This document shows positions 29,675 to 39,172 of a DNA stretch of 59,835 bases, in pieces. The stretch comes from an uncultured Pseudomonadota bacterium (GTDB lineage Bacteria > Pseudomonadota > Gammaproteobacteria > Burkholderiales > Rhodocyclaceae). The position numbers and the translations under genes were made by a program. The stretch spans positions 1-59,835 of the forward strand of contig CAJBDJ010000017.1 in the NCBI GenBank assembly GCA_903951825.1, written 5' to 3'. Within the stretch, counting starts at the first letter, position 1, and every line of letters begins with the position of its first letter. Under the pieces are notes generated by a model that was not told the origin of the DNA, did not search any database, and saw nothing but the letters and a program-made list of their open reading frames with translations.

Positions 29675-30676
29675 TCAGCCCCGCCCGGCGCCGGCTGCCG
29701 AGCGCCGCAGGCGATCGCTAACCGCCGCCCAGGCCGGAGCGTCGGGCAAGGATTCGACGACAATCAGGTCAACCGCGGCGTGATCCATTTCACGCATGGC
29801 GGCGTAGATTTCTTGCGCGTAGCCAAAGGGGTCTGCCGGCAGCATTTTCCAGGCGTGCGGCATTCCGAGTTGCGGTGGCTGACTGTGGGCAATGATGCCG
29901 CAACGCTCGCCTTTATGGCGCAGGGCGTTGATGAAAGCGAGCAGGTGGCGGCTGGCGATGACGCGCAGTTGCGTCTGCGGCGCGTAGTGCGCGGTCAGCG
30001 ACCCGGAAACGCGCGGCGCACCGGCAGTGGTGATGATTGATGGCAAGTAGCCGAGAACTGCAGCAAGGCGTTGTGGTGATAGATGTCCGGGGCGCAGAAC
30101 GACGGCCTCGCCGCGCGAGCAATCGACGATCGTCGATTCGATTCCGACCGCGCAGGCACCTCCATCGAGAATCAGCGGCACGCGCCCGCCGAGTTCTTCT
30201 TCGACATGCGCGGCGGTGGTCGGGCTGATCCGCCCGAAACGATTGGCCGACGGTGCGGCGATGCCGCCGTGCCCGCCGTCGGCGGCAAAGCGGTGGAGCA
30301 GTTCGAGCGCCACGGGATGTCCGGGTACACGCAAACCGACGGTCTCCTGGCCGCCGCTGACGGCGAACGGTACCCAGGCCTGCTTTTTCAGGATCAAGGT
30401 CAGCGGGCCGGGCCAAAAGTGCTCCATCAATCTCCAGGCGACGTCGGGAACCCCTTCAGCCCAGTGCGGGACGGCATCACGGCTGGCGAGATGGACAATC
30501 AGCGGGTGATTGAATGGCCGCCCCTTGACAGCGAAAACTTTGGCAATGGCTGCCGGGTTGGCTGCATCGGCGCCCAGCCCGTAGACCGTTTCGGTCGGAA
30601 AGGCGACTAGCGCACCGGCGCGCAGCAACTTGACGGCGCGAACAAAATTATTGCTGCTGAAGCTGTCGTCAATCAC
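29675..30676 (-). CDS. L-threonylcarbamoyladenylate synthase (Sua5 type)
   Basis: First enzyme of the t6A37 tRNA modification, making threonylcarbamoyl-AMP. It has 333 residues, so this is the long two-domain Sua5 form rather than short TsaC. The YrdC domain (about 10-200) has GALVAFPTETVYGLGADAAN, KGRPFNHPLIVHLAS and APSANRFGRISPTTA. A linker leads to the Sua5 C-terminal domain (about 225-325). The GTG start overlaps the purE stop (GTGA). It is convergent with the tRNA-Ala gene. Confidence 0.93.
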   Translation of the reverse strand: MIDDSFSSNNFVRAVKLLRAGALVAFPTETVYGLGADAANPAAIAKVFAVKGRPFNHPLIVHLASRDAVPHWAEGVPDVAWRLMEHFWPGPLTLILKKQAWVPFAVSGGQETVGLRVPGHPVALELLHRFAADGGHGGIAAPSANRFGRISPTTAAHVEEELGGRVPLILDGGACAVGIESTIVDCSRGEAVVLRPGHLSPQRLAAVLGYLPSIITTAGAPRVSGSLTAHYAPQTQLRVIASRHLLAFINALRHKGERCGIIAHSQPPQLGMPHAWKMLPADPFGYAQEIYAAMREMDHAAVDLIVVESLPDAPAWAAVSDRLRRSAAGAGRG

Positions 30677-31170
30677 GGCTGGTCGGGCAGGGTTTTGCCA
30701 AGCACCTTCGCCGTTTGTTCCTGGCGGAAGTCGTCGAGACTTCCGGCAATCGCCGTGTCGCTCAGGCCGAGAATGGCCACGGCAAAAAGTGCTGCGTTGG
30801 TTGCGCCGGCCTCGCCGACGGCGAAAGTGGCGACCGGAATGCCGCCTGGCATTTGCACCATTGAGAGCAGGGAATCGAGTCCCATCAAGTGTTTGGACGG
30901 CATCGGTACGCCAAGTACCGGAATCTGTGTTTTGGCTGCCAAAACCCCGGCCAGATGGGCGGCACCGCCGGCCGCGCCAATCAGCACCTTAAGGCCGCGG
31001 GCGCTGGCGGTAGCCGCGTAGTCGAGCGCCTGATCGGGTGTGCGGTGGGCAGAGAGAACCTTGGCTTCATAAGGGATGCCGAGGTTTTTCAGGGTCACGG
31101 CGGCGGCGCGCATGATCGGCCAGTCGCTATCGGAACCCATGACGATTCCAACGAGGGGTGTGTTGCTCAT
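30673..31170 (-). CDS. purE: N5-carboxyaminoimidazole ribonucleotide mutase
   Basis: A class I PurE of 165 residues converting N5-CAIR to CAIR in purine synthesis. Signature segments are GIVMGSDSDWPIMRAAAVTL, SAHRTPDQALDYA, GAAGGAAHLAGVLAA and GVPMPSKHLMGLDSLLSMVQ. GGAT lies before the ATG. purK is not visible in the window. It lies between folD (45 bp upstream) and sua5 (4-bp overlap). Confidence 0.96.
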   Translation of the reverse strand: MSNTPLVGIVMGSDSDWPIMRAAAVTLKNLGIPYEAKVLSAHRTPDQALDYAATASARGLKVLIGAAGGAAHLAGVLAAKTQIPVLGVPMPSKHLMGLDSLLSMVQMPGGIPVATFAVGEAGATNAALFAVAILGLSDTAIAGSLDDFRQEQTAKVLGKTLPDQP

Positions 31171-31214
31171 CGCGTCAATCCTTCAAGTACAAGTAGAAAT
31201 GGAAAGCGTCGGCT

Positions 31215-32072
31215 TTACGCCGCTGCGGCTTTTCGTTCTGCGGCTTCAATGGTGTTGGCCAGCAGCATGGTGATCGTCATCGGGCCGACGCCGCCTGGCA
31301 CCGGCGTGATCTGGCCGGCGATTTCAAGACAGCCGGAAAAATCGACATCCCCGCAGAGCGTGCCGTCAGGCAGGCGGTTGATGCCAACGTCAATGACGAC
31401 GGCGCCCGGCTTGACCATGTCGGCGGTGACAAAGCGTGCCTTGCCGATGGCGGCAACGAGAATGTCGGCGCGCCGGGTATGAAATTTCAGGTCGCTGGTG
31501 CGCGAGTTGCAGACCGTGACGGTGGCGCCGGCATTGATCAGCAGCAAGGCCATCGGCTTGCCGACGATGTTGGAGCGACCGATGACGACCGCCTCCTTAC
31601 CGCTCAGGTCAACCTTGCCATGCTCGAACATTTTCATCACGCCATAAGGCGTACAGGGGATGAAGCGCGGCTTGCCCTGCGCCAGGGCGCCGAGGTTTTC
31701 GGCATGAAATCCATCGACATCCTTCTCGGCAGCGATAGCTTCGAGCACGGCCGCTTCGTCGAAATGCTTCGGCAGCGGTAGTTGCACCAAAATGCCATGG
31801 ATGGCCGGATCAGCGTTGAGCGCGGCGATTTTTTTGAGGACGATTTCCGGATCGACCGCGGCATCGTAGGTGATTTTCTCGGAATGCATACCGATCGCCA
31901 GGCAGCCATTGACCTTGTTGCGTACATAAACCTCCGAAGCGGTATCGGCGCCGACCAGAATGACCACCAGTCCGGGGCGGTGCCCCTGGGCGGTGAGCGC
32001 TTCGACACGCGCCTTGAACCCCTGGCGCAACTCTTCGGCCAGCGCCTTGCCATCGATGCGTTGTGCTGTCAT
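31215..32072 (-). CDS. folD: Methylenetetrahydrofolate dehydrogenase/cyclohydrolase
   Basis: A bifunctional one-carbon enzyme of 285 residues. It has the catalytic Tyr-Lys region [14 protein letters not shown], the substrate loop [29 protein letters not shown], and the NADP-binding [20 protein letters not shown]. The C-terminal [19 protein letters not shown] is the second PROSITE signature. It is 15 bp downstream of iorB and supplies formyl donors for the purine route, in line with purE next door. Confidence 0.97.
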   Translation of the reverse strand: MTAQRIDGKALAEELRQGFKARVEALTAQGHRPGLVVILVGADTASEVYVRNKVNGCLAIGMHSEKITYDAAVDPEIVLKKIAALNADPAIHGILVQLPLPKHFDEAAVLEAIAAEKDVDGFHAENLGALAQGKPRFIPCTPYGVMKMFEHGKVDLSGKEAVVIGRSNIVGKPMALLLINAGATVTVCNSRTSDLKFHTRRADILVAAIGKARFVTADMVKPGAVVIDVGINRLPDGTLCGDVDFSGCLEIAGQITPVPGGVGPMTITMLLANTIEAAERKAAAA

Positions 32073-32087
32073 ATGGAATCCTTGATC

Positions 32088-32699
32088 TCAGATAGCGACC
32101 GCTTCGGCGGCGCCGACGGCGGCACGACCCGCGGCAAAAGCGCGGCGGTTCAGTTCAACCAGCGCCTCGCCCTTGCGCGCAAAACGCTTGAGCACGCACT
32201 CAAGCAAAATCTCGGCGCCGAACGGCAGATGATCGGCGATGGCGCCCAGCATGACGGTATTGCCGAGGCGAATGTCGCCGAGTTCCTGGGCGATCGAGGT
32301 GGCGTCAAAAGCAACCACCTTGTTGCCGCCTTTCCTGATTTCGGCAAGCGGGTCTTGCGGGTAATCGAACAAGCCAAGCTCAACTACCGGCGGCACCAAC
32401 CGGGCGGTATTCATCAGCGTAATGCCACCTTTTTTGAGCATATGCTGCCAGCGCATTGACTCGGCCGATTCAAAACCCAGGAGGACGTCGGCGGTACCTG
32501 GCGTGATCTGCGGTGACAAGACTTTTTTGCCGAACCGCAAATGCGAGGAAACCACTCCGCCGCGCTGTGCCATGCCGGCGACTTCGGTTTTCTTGGCATC
32601 GTGGCCGAGGGCAATCGCCGCTTCGGCGAGGATTTCGGTGGCCGTCATGACGCCTTGGCCGCCAATTCCAACGACCAGAATATTGGTGTTGTCGCTCAT
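32088..32699 (-). CDS. iorB: Indolepyruvate ferredoxin oxidoreductase, beta subunit
   Basis: A 203-residue gamma-domain type subunit. It has ILVVGIGGQGVMTATEILAE at the N terminus and KTEVAGMAQRGGVVSSHLRFG, the classic pattern of 2-oxoacid:ferredoxin oxidoreductase gamma domains. With IorA it oxidatively decarboxylates aryl pyruvates from aromatic amino acid breakdown to aryl-acetyl-CoA and reduces ferredoxin. It lies 1 bp after iorA. Confidence 0.93.
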   Translation of the reverse strand: MSDNTNILVVGIGGQGVMTATEILAEAAIALGHDAKKTEVAGMAQRGGVVSSHLRFGKKVLSPQITPGTADVLLGFESAESMRWQHMLKKGGITLMNTARLVPPVVELGLFDYPQDPLAEIRKGGNKVVAFDATSIAQELGDIRLGNTVMLGAIADHLPFGAEILLECVLKRFARKGEALVELNRRAFAAGRAAVGAAEAVAI

Positions 32700-32700
32700 C

Positions 32701-34572
32701 TCAAACCCCGCAACTCTTGACCAGCGTTATTGGTGAAACCGGGACGTGATGAACGATGGCCTTCGGGGCGCAGGGCTGAACGCAGAGACCGCAGCCGGTG
32801 CACACCGACGATTCGATGCGCACAAAGGCCAGATCGACTTCCTTGCCGCTCGGCTTGATCTCCTTGCCGCGCCGCGTGACGTGGATCGCCGGACAGCCGA
32901 CATCAATGCAATTGCCGCAGCCGGTGCATTGGTCATCGATTACCTCGAACGGCTTCAGCTTGTGGTAATCCTTGACCAGCACGCAGGGTTGGTCGGTGAT
33001 GATGACCGAGACTTCCGGCACCTTGACTTCTTCGCGAATGGTTTTGAACAACACCGGCAACTGGTAGGGATCGACCGTGTGAATACGCTCTTTTTTCACA
33101 CCGAGCGCCGCGACCAGCGCCGCGAAATCGACACGCGGCGTCTCCTCACCGTAAATATCGCGGCCGTTGCCCGGATTGTCCTGGCCGCCGGTCATGCCGA
33201 CAGCGCGGTTGTCGAGCAGCAATACCGTGACGTTGCCCTTGTTGTACACGATGTCGAGCAAACCTTGCATACCCATGTGCAGGAAGGTGGAGTCGCCGAT
33301 CACCGCAAGAATCCGCTTGTCCTTGTCGGTGACGCCGCGCCCCTTGTCCATGCCGAGCGCGACGCCCATTGAGGCGCCCATCGAAATGGTGGTGTCAAGC
33401 GCATTCCAGGGATGTCCGGCGCCCAGCGTATAACACCCGATGTCGCCGGCAATGCTCAGATTGCGCACTTGCGACAAGGTGTAATAGACACCGAGATGCG
33501 GGCAGGCCACGCACATCGTCGGTGGCCGCGGGAATACCTGCAAGGCGGCGGTTGACTGCAATTCCGGTACGACTTCGCCGAGCAGTCGGTCAATCGCCGG
33601 GCGCAGCACCTGTGGCGCCAATTCCCCTTGGCGCGGCAGGATTTCCTTGCCCAATACCTTGATTCCCTGCGCCCTTAGTTCAGTTTCGACGAGCGGTTCG
33701 ACTTCTTCAACCACCACCACTTGCTCGACCATGGCCGCCAGTTCGCGACATTTTTCGAAGGGGAGCGGAAAAGAATAGCCGAGCTTGAGTACCGGCGCGT
33801 CCGGAAAGGATTCCTTGACGTGCATGTAAGCCGGGCCAGAGGCGATGAATCCGACGCGCTTGTCGGAACCCGCCTCGATGAAATTGAGCGGCGAGGTTTC
33901 AGCCAGTTCGCGCAATTTGTCCTCACGCGCCAGCATCAACGGAATCCGCTTGCCGGCATGGCCTGGCACCATGACAAATCGTGTCGGCTCTTTCTGGAAG
34001 CCGGCGCCGACATGTGGGACGCGCTCGGCGACGGTCACCAATGATTTGACGTGGTTGATGCGCGTCGTCATGCGCAGGATCACCGGCACCTGAAACTGCT
34101 CGGACAAGGCGTAGGCGGCCAGCGTCATGTCGTAGGCCTCCTGCGAATCAGCCGGTTCAAGCAACGGAATGTGCGCAAAGCGTCCCCAATAACGGGAATC
34201 CTGCTCATTCTGCGAAGACGACAGGCCAACGTCGTCGGCAATCGCAATGACCACCCCCCCCACCACGCCTGTCAGCGTCAAGGTCATCAGCGCATCGGAA
34301 GCGACGTTCATGCCGACATGCTTCATGCAGCAGAACGCCCGCGAACCGGCGTAGGCCGCGCCGATGGCGACTTCGAGCGAAACTTTTTCGTTGACCGACC
34401 ACTCGGCGTAAATGTCCGGGTAAGTGGCAACGACTTCCATCATTTCGGTGGACGGGGTGCCAGGGTAAGCGGCGGCGACCTTGACGCCACTTTCCCAGAC
34501 GGCGCGGGCAACCGCTTCGTTGCCGGACATCAGTATCCGGCTCGCCGCCGGTGCGGGCATCAGTGCCGCCAT
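32701..34572 (-). CDS. iorA: Indolepyruvate ferredoxin oxidoreductase, alpha subunit
   Basis: A 623-residue TPP and iron-sulfur enzyme from the ATG at 34572 (GGAG upstream). The N-terminal pyrimidine-binding domain has GNEAVARAVWESGVKVAAAY and PGTPSTEMMEVVATYPD. The TPP domain has GDIGCYTLGAGHPWNALD, GDSTFLHMG and LLDNRAVGMTGGQDN. The C-terminal ferredoxin-like domain has two four-cysteine clusters, CTGCGNCIDVGCP and CTGCGLCVQPCAP. The oxygen sensitivity expected of this family fits the low-oxygen lifestyle suggested by cbb3. Divergent from aceE. Confidence 0.95.
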   Translation of the reverse strand: MAALMPAPAASRILMSGNEAVARAVWESGVKVAAAYPGTPSTEMMEVVATYPDIYAEWSVNEKVSLEVAIGAAYAGSRAFCCMKHVGMNVASDALMTLTLTGVVGGVVIAIADDVGLSSSQNEQDSRYWGRFAHIPLLEPADSQEAYDMTLAAYALSEQFQVPVILRMTTRINHVKSLVTVAERVPHVGAGFQKEPTRFVMVPGHAGKRIPLMLAREDKLRELAETSPLNFIEAGSDKRVGFIASGPAYMHVKESFPDAPVLKLGYSFPLPFEKCRELAAMVEQVVVVEEVEPLVETELRAQGIKVLGKEILPRQGELAPQVLRPAIDRLLGEVVPELQSTAALQVFPRPPTMCVACPHLGVYYTLSQVRNLSIAGDIGCYTLGAGHPWNALDTTISMGASMGVALGMDKGRGVTDKDKRILAVIGDSTFLHMGMQGLLDIVYNKGNVTVLLLDNRAVGMTGGQDNPGNGRDIYGEETPRVDFAALVAALGVKKERIHTVDPYQLPVLFKTIREEVKVPEVSVIITDQPCVLVKDYHKLKPFEVIDDQCTGCGNCIDVGCPAIHVTRRGKEIKPSGKEVDLAFVRIESSVCTGCGLCVQPCAPKAIVHHVPVSPITLVKSCGV

Positions 34573-34852
34573 GAGTGCTCCAAAATGCTGTGCGAAGTTG
34601 ATGATTATAAAGGTTTTAGGGAGCCTTGGCTTGACTCGCCGCCAAGGGCGCCGGTTTTTGCTTGCGGGCAGCTGCACCGAGCCAAAAAAGCGGCCGCAAC
34701 GAATTCGGCATATTGCACGATGCGAATTATGGTTTTACAATGCGGAACGATCTATAGGTGTAAACACGGGTTCGCCGAAGCCCCTGAATGCGCTAAAGTT
34801 GTTGAGCAAGTTCCAATGCTCGACAAAAACAACCTGGCTCTGGAGACGAAAA

Positions 34853-37528
34853 ATGGCCGCTCAGCAAAACGCACTTCCTGAATCAACCGACCCTGATCCG
34901 CAAGAAACCCGCGAGTGGATGGATGCTCTCGCGGGAGTCATTGCCCACGAGGGCGCCGGGCGCGCTCACTACCTGATCGAGAAGCTGATCGGCCATGCCC
35001 GCGAAGATGGCATCGACATCCCTTACTCTGCCAACACCGAATACATCAATACCATTCCGGCCGACCAGCAGCCCAAATATCCGGGCAATGCCGACATGGA
35101 AATCAAGATTCACAGTTACATCCGCTGGAACGCCATGGCCATGGTCGTGCGTGCCAACCGGGATACCAACGTCGGCGGCCATATTGCCTCCTTCGCCTCG
35201 GCTGCCGCCCTCTACGACGTCGGTTTCTCGCACTTCTGGAATGCCCCTTCGGCCAGCCACGGCGGCGATCTGATTTTCTTCCAGGGGCACTCGGTTCCCG
35301 GTGTTTACGCGCGTGCCTTTATGCTTGGCCGCCTGAGTGCCGAACAAATGGACAACTTCCGCCAGGAAACTGGCGGCAAAGGCATTTCGTCTTACCCGCA
35401 CCCGTGGCTAATGCCGGATTTCTGGCAGTTTCCGACTGTTTCCATGGGTCTCGGCCCAATCCAGGCCATTTATCAGGCTCGCTTCATGAAGTACCTCGAC
35501 TCGCGCGGCCTGATCAAGGCCGGCGAGCGCAAGGTCTGGGCCTTCCTCGGCGACGGCGAGACAGATGAGGTCGAGTCGCTGGGCGCCATCGGCATGGCCG
35601 GTCGCGAGAAGCTCGACAACCTGATCTTCGTCATCAACTGCAACCTGCAACGCCTCGATGGCCCGGTACGCGGCAACGGCAAGATCATTCAGGAGCTTGA
35701 GTCGGAGTTTCGCGGCTCCGGCTGGAACGTCATCAAGCTGATCTGGGGGACGCATTGGGATGCTTTGTTTGCCCGCGACAAGAAGGGGATTCTCAAAAAA
35801 CGCATGATGGAATTGTGCGATGGCGAATACCAGACCTTCAAGGCCAAGAACGGCGCTTATGTCCGCGAATTTTTCTTCAACACGCCGGAACTCGCCGAGC
35901 TCGTTGCTGACTGGACCGACGACGAAATCTGGAACCTCAATCGCGGCGGCCACGACATCTTCAAGATATTTTCCGCTTACAACGCTGCGGTTACTCATAA
36001 AGGTGCACCAACGCTGATTCTCGCCAAGACGATCAAGGGCTTTGGCATGGGTCAGGCCGGCGAGGCGATGAATATTTCGCACCAGCAGAAGAAAATGGAC
36101 AAGGAGCAGATCGCCCGCTTCCGTGACCGCTTCAACCTGCCGGTTGCCGACGATCAACTCGAAGAACTGCCTTATCTGACCTTTGCCGAGGATTCAGCGG
36201 AATACCAATACATGCGTCAGCGGCGCATGGATCTCGGCGGTTTCCTGCCGCAGCGCCGGCGCCAGGCCGAGCCGCTGGCGATTCCGCCGCTCGACACCTT
36301 TGCCGCCCTGTTGAAGGCTTCCGGCGAAGGGCGTGAATTGTCGACAACGATGGCCATCGTCCGCATCATGAACATGATGTTGAAGGACAAAAACGTCGGC
36401 AGGCATGTGGTGCCCATCGTTCCCGACGAGTCGCGCACTTTCGGCATGGAAGGGATGTTCCGCTCGGTCGGCATCTGGAGCCAGGAAGGGCAGAACTATG
36501 TGCCGGAAGACCACGACCAGCTGATGTTCTACAAAGAGTCGAAGACCGGCCAGGTGTTGCAGGAAGGGATCAACGAAGCCGGTGCGATGAGCGACTGGAT
36601 CGCCGCCGCCACCGCCTACTCCGTGCACAACGTGCAGACCATCCCGTTCTATATCTGCTACTCGATGTTCGGCATGCAGCGCGTTCTCGACCTCGTCTGG
36701 GCGGCGGGCGACCAGCGCGCCCGCGGCTTCCTGATCGGCGGCACCGCCGGTCGCACGACCCTCAACGGCGAAGGATTGCAACACGAAGACGGGCACAGCC
36801 TGATTCTCTCCAATCTCGTGCCCAACTGCGTTTCCTACGACCCGACCTTCCAGTACGAGGTCGCCGTCGTTACCCAGGACGGGATGCGCCGCATGTTCGA
36901 GGAGCAAGAAGACGTCTTTTATTACCTGACGGTGATGAACGAAAACTACGAGCATCCCGAGATGCCGGTTGGCGCCGAAGCCGACATCATCAAGGGTATG
37001 TATTTGTTCAAAAAGGGAGGCGAATCGGCGGCGCCGCGCGTTCAACTGCTAGGCTCCGGCACTATCTTCCGCGAAGTCATCGCTGCTGCCAACTTGCTCA
37101 AGGCCGACTGGGGTGTCGAGTCCGACCTTTGGGCTTGCCCGGGCATGAACGAACTGGCGCGCAATGGTCAGGACGTTCAGCGCTGGAACCTGCTGCATCC
37201 GCTCGAAGAACCGAGGCGTTCGCATGTCGAGGAAAAACTGGCCGGCGCCAAGGGGCCGGTGGTTGCCTCTACCGACTACATCAAGCTCTATTCCGAGCAG
37301 ATCCGTCCTTTCGTCAAGGCAGCTTACGTCACGCTCGGCACCGACGGTTTCGGCCGCTCGGATACTCGCGAGAAGTTGCGCCACCACTTTGAGGTTGACC
37401 GCCACTGGGTGACGCTGGCCGCCCTCAAGGCGCTGGCCGACAGCGGCGAAATCAAGCGCGAAATCGTTGCCGCCGCCCTCGTCAAGTACAAGCTTGATCC
37501 GAACAAGCCGAATCCGCTGAGCGTTTAA
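34853..37528 (+). CDS. aceE: Pyruvate dehydrogenase E1 component (homodimeric)
   Basis: An 891-residue TPP-dependent E1, start ATG at 34853 with GGAGAC upstream; the open frame extends much further 5' but that part reads as non-coding. Motifs are WMDALAGVIAHEGAGRAHYL, GGHIASFASAAALYDVGFSH, the TPP site GDGETDEVESLGAIGMAGRE with the later NCNLQRLDGPVRGNGKI, and FYICYSMFGMQRVLDLVWAAGD. It decarboxylates pyruvate and acetylates the E2 lipoyl groups. First gene of aceE-aceF-lpdA (12-bp gaps). The 280-bp divergent gap to iorA must hold its promoter. Confidence 0.97.
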   Translation: MAAQQNALPESTDPDPQETREWMDALAGVIAHEGAGRAHYLIEKLIGHAREDGIDIPYSANTEYINTIPADQQPKYPGNADMEIKIHSYIRWNAMAMVVRANRDTNVGGHIASFASAAALYDVGFSHFWNAPSASHGGDLIFFQGHSVPGVYARAFMLGRLSAEQMDNFRQETGGKGISSYPHPWLMPDFWQFPTVSMGLGPIQAIYQARFMKYLDSRGLIKAGERKVWAFLGDGETDEVESLGAIGMAGREKLDNLIFVINCNLQRLDGPVRGNGKIIQELESEFRGSGWNVIKLIWGTHWDALFARDKKGILKKRMMELCDGEYQTFKAKNGAYVREFFFNTPELAELVADWTDDEIWNLNRGGHDIFKIFSAYNAAVTHKGAPTLILAKTIKGFGMGQAGEAMNISHQQKKMDKEQIARFRDRFNLPVADDQLEELPYLTFAEDSAEYQYMRQRRMDLGGFLPQRRRQAEPLAIPPLDTFAALLKASGEGRELSTTMAIVRIMNMMLKDKNVGRHVVPIVPDESRTFGMEGMFRSVGIWSQEGQNYVPEDHDQLMFYKESKTGQVLQEGINEAGAMSDWIAAATAYSVHNVQTIPFYICYSMFGMQRVLDLVWAAGDQRARGFLIGGTAGRTTLNGEGLQHEDGHSLILSNLVPNCVSYDPTFQYEVAVVTQDGMRRMFEEQEDVFYYLTVMNENYEHPEMPVGAEADIIKGMYLFKKGGESAAPRVQLLGSGTIFREVIAAANLLKADWGVESDLWACPGMNELARNGQDVQRWNLLHPLEEPRRSHVEEKLAGAKGPVVASTDYIKLYSEQIRPFVKAAYVTLGTDGFGRSDTREKLRHHFEVDRHWVTLAALKALADSGEIKREIVAAALVKYKLDPNKPNPLSV

Positions 37529-37540
37529 GGGAGAGACAAC

Positions 37541-39160
37541 ATGAGCCAAATCATTGAAGTCAGCGTCCCCGATATCGGCGATTTCGACAGCGTCCCGGTC
37601 ATCGAGTTATTTGTCAAAGTCGGCGACAAGATCAAGGTTGACGATGCGATCGTCACTCTGGAATCGGACAAGGCGACCATGGATGTCCCGTCCACCGTCG
37701 ACGGCGTCGTTAAGGAAGTGTTGGTGGCGCTCGGCGCCAAGGTCGGCGAGGGTGCGGTTTTGATCAAGGTTGAAACCGGCGGCGCGGTTGCCGCGGCGAC
37801 CCCGGTGGCAGCTAGCGTTGCCCCGGCAACGCCCCCCGCTGCCGCGCCGACGGCCAGTGGCGAGGTGCTTGAAGTCAAGGTGCCGGACATCGGCGACTTC
37901 GCCGAAGTCCCGGTCATTGAGCTTTACGTCAAGGTCGGCGACAGCATCAAGGTCGACGATGCTATCGCCACCCTGGAATCCGACAAGGCAACGATGGATG
38001 TTCCGTCCACCGTCGCCGGTACGGTCAAGGAAGTGCTCGTCCAGATCGGCACCAAAGTCGGCGAAGGCTCGGTTTTGATCAAGGTAGCCACGGCCGGCAC
38101 GGCTGCGGCGGTCGTTCCGCAAGCTGCGGCTCCGGCACCCGTTTCGGTTGCCGCTCCGGTTGCTGCCCCCGTTTCTGCGTCGACCGCCGCGGTTGCGCCG
38201 GCGGTGCTGGCGCCTGCCTTGCCGGCTGGCGCCAAGGTTCATGCCTCGCCGTCGGTGCGCGCCTACGCCCGCGAACTCGGGGTCGATCTGAACAAGGTAA
38301 CGGCCAGCGGCCCGAAAAATCGCATCGTCAAGGAAGATTTGACCAAGTACGTCAAAAGCGTTTTGTCCGGCGCCGTGGCCGGCTCGGCGACCGTGGCTGG
38401 TGGCGGCATCACGGGAGGCGGCTCGCTCGATCTGCTGCCGTGGCCAAAGGTCGATTTCGCCAAGTTCGGCGAGGTCGAGGTCAAGCCGTTGTCGCGCATC
38501 AAGAAGATTTCCGGCCAGAACTTGTCGCGCAACTGGGTCATGATCCCGGCCGTGACATATCACGAAGATGCCGACATTACCGACATTGAAGCCTTCCGTG
38601 TCTTGCTCAACAAGGAAAACGAAAAAGGTGGCGGTGCCAAGCTGACCATGCTGGCTTTCCTGATCAAGGCGTGCGTCAAGGGCTTGCAGAAATTCCCCGA
38701 ATTCAATGCCTCGCTTGATGGCGACAACCTGATCCTGAAAAAGTACTTCAATATCGGTTTTGCCGCCGACACGCCGAACGGTCTGGTCGTCCCGGTGATC
38801 AAGAACGCCGACAAGAAATCAGTCTTCGATCTGGCGCAGGAATCCGGCGATCTGGCCAAACAGGCACGTGACGGAAAGCTGAAACCGGCCGACATGTCCG
38901 GCGCCTGCTTCACGATTTCCAGCCTCGGCGGCATTGGCGGCACCTACTTTGCGCCGATTGTGAATGCCCCGGAAGTCGCCATTCTCGGCGTCAATAAGTC
39001 GGCCATGAAGCCGGTTTGGGATGGCAAGGCCTTCGTGCCGCGCCTCGTCCTGCCGCTCTCGCTGACCGCTGATCACCGCGTTATCGACGGTGCGCTGGCG
39101 ACCCGCTTCAATGTCTACATCGCGCAGTTGCTGGCCGACTTCCGTCGTGTCGCGCTGTAA
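37541..39160 (+). CDS. aceF: Pyruvate dehydrogenase E2, dihydrolipoamide acetyltransferase
   Basis: 539 residues. It has two tandem lipoyl domains (about 4-75 and 110-185), each with a lipoyl lysine in ESDKATMDVPS, joined by Ala/Pro-rich linkers. A peripheral subunit-binding domain follows (about 230-265; ASPSVRAYARELGVDLNKV). The catalytic acetyltransferase core ends with LTADHRVIDGALATRF, which holds the catalytic His and Asp. Transfers acetyl from E1 to CoA. Complete. Confidence 0.97.
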   Translation: MSQIIEVSVPDIGDFDSVPVIELFVKVGDKIKVDDAIVTLESDKATMDVPSTVDGVVKEVLVALGAKVGEGAVLIKVETGGAVAAATPVAASVAPATPPAAAPTASGEVLEVKVPDIGDFAEVPVIELYVKVGDSIKVDDAIATLESDKATMDVPSTVAGTVKEVLVQIGTKVGEGSVLIKVATAGTAAAVVPQAAAPAPVSVAAPVAAPVSASTAAVAPAVLAPALPAGAKVHASPSVRAYARELGVDLNKVTASGPKNRIVKEDLTKYVKSVLSGAVAGSATVAGGGITGGGSLDLLPWPKVDFAKFGEVEVKPLSRIKKISGQNLSRNWVMIPAVTYHEDADITDIEAFRVLLNKENEKGGGAKLTMLAFLIKACVKGLQKFPEFNASLDGDNLILKKYFNIGFAADTPNGLVVPVIKNADKKSVFDLAQESGDLAKQARDGKLKPADMSGACFTISSLGGIGGTYFAPIVNAPEVAILGVNKSAMKPVWDGKAFVPRLVLPLSLTADHRVIDGALATRFNVYIAQLLADFRRVAL

Positions 39161-39172
39161 GGGGAGAGCAGC

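Noticed and set aside
29523-29783. An 86-residue rightward open frame from a GTG (VARIVLPTGEIELVPESAFE)
   Set aside because: It overlaps the 3' end of sua5 by over 100 bp, has no ribosome site, and its second half reads as a low-complexity antisense translation. The first 40 residues look protein-like, so a decayed fragment cannot be fully excluded.
34481-34852. Upstream extension of the aceE frame
   Set aside because: The first 124 codons do not resemble AceE and overlap the iorA start. GGAGAC and the standard AceE N terminus place the start at 34853.
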